Of a stretch of DNA of 7,050 bases, positions 6,101 to 7,050 are shown in pieces. Both the position numbers and the translations under genes were made by a program. Under the pieces are notes generated by a model. That model saw only the letters and a program-made list of their open reading frames with translations. It made no database searches and was not told the DNA's origin. Each line of letters begins with the position of its first letter. Position 1 is the stretch's first letter. This DNA is from an uncultured Clostridia bacterium (GTDB lineage Bacteria; Bacillota; Clostridia; Christensenellales; UBA1242), in contig CALATF010000023.1 of NCBI GenBank assembly GCA_937891595.1, positions 1 to 7,050 on the forward strand, in the 5' to 3' direction.

Positions 6101-7030
6101 GAACAATGTGTATCAGAAGGTATTGTCACTGTTTCTGGTGATACAATAACAGATGCTAATTTAAATACACAAGCAGAGTTAAGAATTCCGTCATCAATCA
6201 CTACTATTGGTGAAAATGCTTTTTATGTTTGTCGATTTACAAAGATAGTATTACCAGATTCAATTACTTCTATTGGAAAAAGAGCATTTGCTAGTATGTA
6301 TTATCTTACTGAAATAAATATTCCAAAGAATATAACAATATTATATGATTCTACTTTTGAAGGTGCGAAGCTAATAACAAATATCACAATCCCTAGTGGA
6401 GTAACAAGTATTGGTGCTTATTGTTTTAGTGATTGTTATGCGTTAGAAACAATTACTATTCCTGCACCTGTAACAAGCATTGCACAATATGCTTTTGAAG
6501 CTTGTAAGGCTTTAACTTCTTGTGTATTTGAAAGCAATACTAATTTAACTACTATTAAAGAAGGTGCTTTTAGCTATTGTACTTCGCTAACTTCAATTTC
6601 ATTGCCTGATAGTGTTACGACACTAGCTAGCAGAGCATTTATGGGTTGTAGTAAATTAGTTAATGCTCATTTACCAGCTTCATTAACCTTAATTGATGAT
6701 AGAACTTTCTATGCTTGTTCTGCATTAACAACAGTTAATATTCCTTATGGGGTTACTTATATTGATTCTTATGCTTTTGATAGTTGTACCTCATTAAAAA
6801 CAATTTGGATTCCATCTACCGTTGTTGAATTTAATTGTTGGTATGATGATGGTGATTTAGATGCTATGCCTTTTGAAGAATGTGAAAACCTTACTATTTA
6901 TTGTCAAGTTTCTTCAAAACCATCTAGTTGGGACGCTTATTGGAATTGGTATGGTTATAGTTCTTCTGAAGCTTGTCCTGTTAAGTGGGGTTACACTTAT
7001 GAACAATATTTAACTGCAATAGGTGGTTAA
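3188..7030 (+). CDS. Giant membrane-anchored fibre: coiled coil + InlB B-type repeats + BspA-like LRR (1280 aa)
   Basis: AAGGAGGA (3176-3183) precedes the ATG. One membrane segment (about 6-28) with R4/K5 before it predicts N-in, C-out anchoring. Residues ~65-357 are a long Asn/Gln/Ile/Leu heptad region (recurring SLNSQIT-like units), almost certainly a coiled-coil stalk. Residues 359-956 hold nine tandem InlB B-type (Listeria-Bacteroides, Flg_new) repeats of ~66 aa with the signature NPTKSGYEFDGW. Residues ~995-1222 hold about nine BspA-like LRR units (IPxSVTSIGxxAFxxC). A typical C-cap follows, with LTIYC near 1235, then SSKPSSWDAYWNW and PVKWGY. There is no C-terminal span or LPXTG motif. 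In bacteria these modules occur in surface adhesins. Here anchor, stalk, spacer and binding tip form a fibre, so binding to a surface or receptor is the likely role. It ends 5 bases before the next gene and could be a phage adsorption protein. Confidence 0.95.
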   Translation: METRKILGLIFSLVFLGAFAFVLSWGIINFNKVKEGMSGTELYTQEDLNNAYQDGYDTALENKDEYDELISGYRDTITTLNDNISQLNSQITNLKNSNQDCQNQIANLNYAKANLESEIVRLNENKSDNEKTIDSLNSQITSLNSQITNLNDTIDTNEITINSLNNQITSLNTQIAGLNQTITNNDKIISDLRININELNAEIERLTNSNQSNQTEINILKNQVNTLNEQIVSLDNQNKEYLATIDSLEAEISQLTAEKNNLIIENTNYYNTISSLNNQIVNLQNVNTQLENTNTLHLNTISSLNTQIASLNQQISDITYQSQNNNSTISSLNAKIKELEESVQYYENYIASLENDNQVVATFEYDGSVYNIQMVNKGSTLAVATPQDTNYVIFNGWTVDGTMIDLSTYIINENTKIVADLTYKYDVVFKVDDTVYNSQIITNNDCPILPENPTKSGYEFDGWSTDGVSVIENVETKKITSNTTYQAVFTKLHSVKFLYEDITKSTQTIRNGASATFVNVDNTMYKIFNGWKVNGSIVDVATYKITTDTTFVADITYRYDVVYKVDDTPYNSQIITANNYPNLPTNPTKDGYEFEGWSLNGTDIINTSTLQITNNTTYYAVFSKLYNVSFVYEGTTIATQSVKENGKAKAVNVDNTAYKVFNGWKLNGEFVNISDCVITQNTTFEADITYKYDVVFMVDGTIHNSQIVVKNGCAILPNNPTKSGYVFDGWSLGGSTIITDIASRQVVANTTYYAVFTKVYSVKFVSENLTIETQSVREGSFAQNVVIQNTDYKQFNGWKVDNTIVNISSYVINADTVFIADISYSYDVKFMVDGSAYNSQIVKANGLPTIPSNPTKSGYEFDGWTLNGTIVNPSQIVITQNVSYVAQFTKLHTVKFMVDNSVFATQTIRNNNKTTMSSIPTKSGFDFVGWSLNNTNTVNVSDITITSNITFYAIFKESSGLFVDGVMTKTWEQCVSEGIVTVSGDTITDANLNTQAELRIPSSITTIGENAFYVCRFTKIVLPDSITSIGKRAFASMYYLTEINIPKNITILYDSTFEGAKLITNITIPSGVTSIGAYCFSDCYALETITIPAPVTSIAQYAFEACKALTSCVFESNTNLTTIKEGAFSYCTSLTSISLPDSVTTLASRAFMGCSKLVNAHLPASLTLIDDRTFYACSALTTVNIPYGVTYIDSYAFDSCTSLKTIWIPSTVVEFNCWYDDGDLDAMPFEECENLTIYCQVSSKPSSWDAYWNWYGYSSSEACPVKWGYTYEQYLTAIGG
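3380..4258 (+). repeat. Degenerate heptad coding repeat (coiled-coil stalk)
   Basis: This part of the 1280-aa gene encodes repeated LNxQI and SLNxQI heptads. The clearest DNA repeat is a 21-base unit at 3590-3610 and 3611-3631, differing at a single base, which encodes SLNSQIT twice. Most other copies have diverged in sequence while keeping the seven-residue spacing of Leu and Ile. Such near-identical units point to recent expansion by slippage or unequal recombination. Confidence 0.85.
4262..6055 (+). repeat. Nine tandem InlB B-type repeats, mostly as four A/B pairs
   Basis: The codons for residues 359-956 make nine units of ~66 aa. Two subtypes alternate. A units carry FNGWKVNG and ADITYKY; B units carry YNSQI, NPTKSGYEFDGW and NTTYxAVF. 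B units start just after the Tyr codons at 4460, 4862, 5261 and 5663, giving a higher-order period of 402, 399 and 402 bases. A fifth B-like unit (about residues 892-956) closes the array. The pairs arose by duplication of a two-repeat block, then diverged. Confidence 0.9.
6170..6853 (+). repeat. BspA-like LRR units (LRR_5 type)
   Basis: About nine ~23-residue units are seen in residues ~995-1222. Each has the pattern IPxxVTSIG, then xxAFxxC, then xxLTxI. One unit is interrupted by a longer insertion (CVFESNTNLTTIKEGAF). The array ends in the family's usual cap with LTIYC and a Trp-rich SSW..YWNW segment. BspA-like LRRs bind proteins and host surfaces in several bacteria and protists; the ligand here is unknown. 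Confidence 0.9.
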
Positions 7031-7035
7031 AAGTT

Positions 7036-7050
7036 ATGATTACGATTATC
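7036..7050 (+). CDS. Start of a downstream gene, possibly Zot/pI-type ATPase (partial, 5 codons)
   Basis: ATG at 7036 opens a frame reading MITII and runs off the window. An AGGTGG element (7021-7026), inside the end of the preceding gene, stands 9 bases before it, and the preceding stop is 5 bases away, so this is very likely the next gene of the operon. Zot/pI assembly ATPases of filamentous phages commonly begin with a short Met-Ile-hydrophobic strand leading directly to the Walker A loop (TGxPGxGKS), and MITII fits that. Five residues fit many other proteins too, including ParA- or AAA-type ATPases. The family is suggested mainly by gene order; the gene itself is the surer part of this call. 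Confidence 0.5.

Noticed and set aside
3188..7030. Sortase-anchored cell-wall adhesin
   Set aside because: There is no LPXTG motif, C-terminal hydrophobic segment or basic tail; the protein ends in an LRR cap and YLTAIGG. Anchoring is N-terminal.

Overview
The window is AT-rich bacterial DNA with strong AGGAGG-type ribosome binding sites, tight same-strand gene packing and an intrinsic terminator. Together with a protein carrying InlB B-type repeats and a BspA-like leucine-rich region, this points to a low-GC Firmicute (Bacillota), probably gut-associated. That host assignment is an inference. UGA is used as a normal stop: one gene ends in TGA inside an ATGA overlap. All genes read on the + strand; I support no gene on the - strand.

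Layout. Positions 1-251 hold no convincing gene. They contain two well-formed consecutive hairpins (44-74 and 77-124), a weaker third one and a short tandem direct repeat (203-219). Positions 252-1278 form a first operon of four small genes: a 100-aa basic soluble protein, a ~101-aa soluble protein, a 69-aa single-span membrane protein with an acidic tail, and a 52-aa very hydrophobic protein. A Rho-independent terminator (about 1285-1334) ends this operon, and a promoter-like region follows. Positions 1394-7050 form a second, tightly coupled operon: a 422-aa and a 172-aa protein, each with one N-terminal membrane segment and an exported domain, then a 1280-aa membrane-anchored fibre-like protein (coiled coil, nine InlB B-type repeats, BspA-like LRR domain). 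The first five codons of a further gene, starting MITII, run off the right edge.

Working interpretation (inference). The order is: small soluble proteins, very small membrane proteins, terminator, large exported proteins with one membrane segment, then a gene whose N-terminus fits a Zot/pI-type ATPase. This is the plan of the filamentous phage (inovirus) structural and assembly region: pV, then pVII/pIX/pVIII, central terminator, pIII/pVI, then pI. On that reading the small membrane proteins are coat-protein candidates, the three exported proteins are minor coat or adsorption candidates, and the hairpin-rich left end could be the replication origin and packaging region. No single protein except the repeat-rich 1280-aa one can be placed in a family from sequence alone, and the ATPase motif itself lies outside the window. 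The inovirus call is therefore a specific, testable hypothesis. The main alternative is a plasmid, integrative element or chromosomal surface-protein locus.
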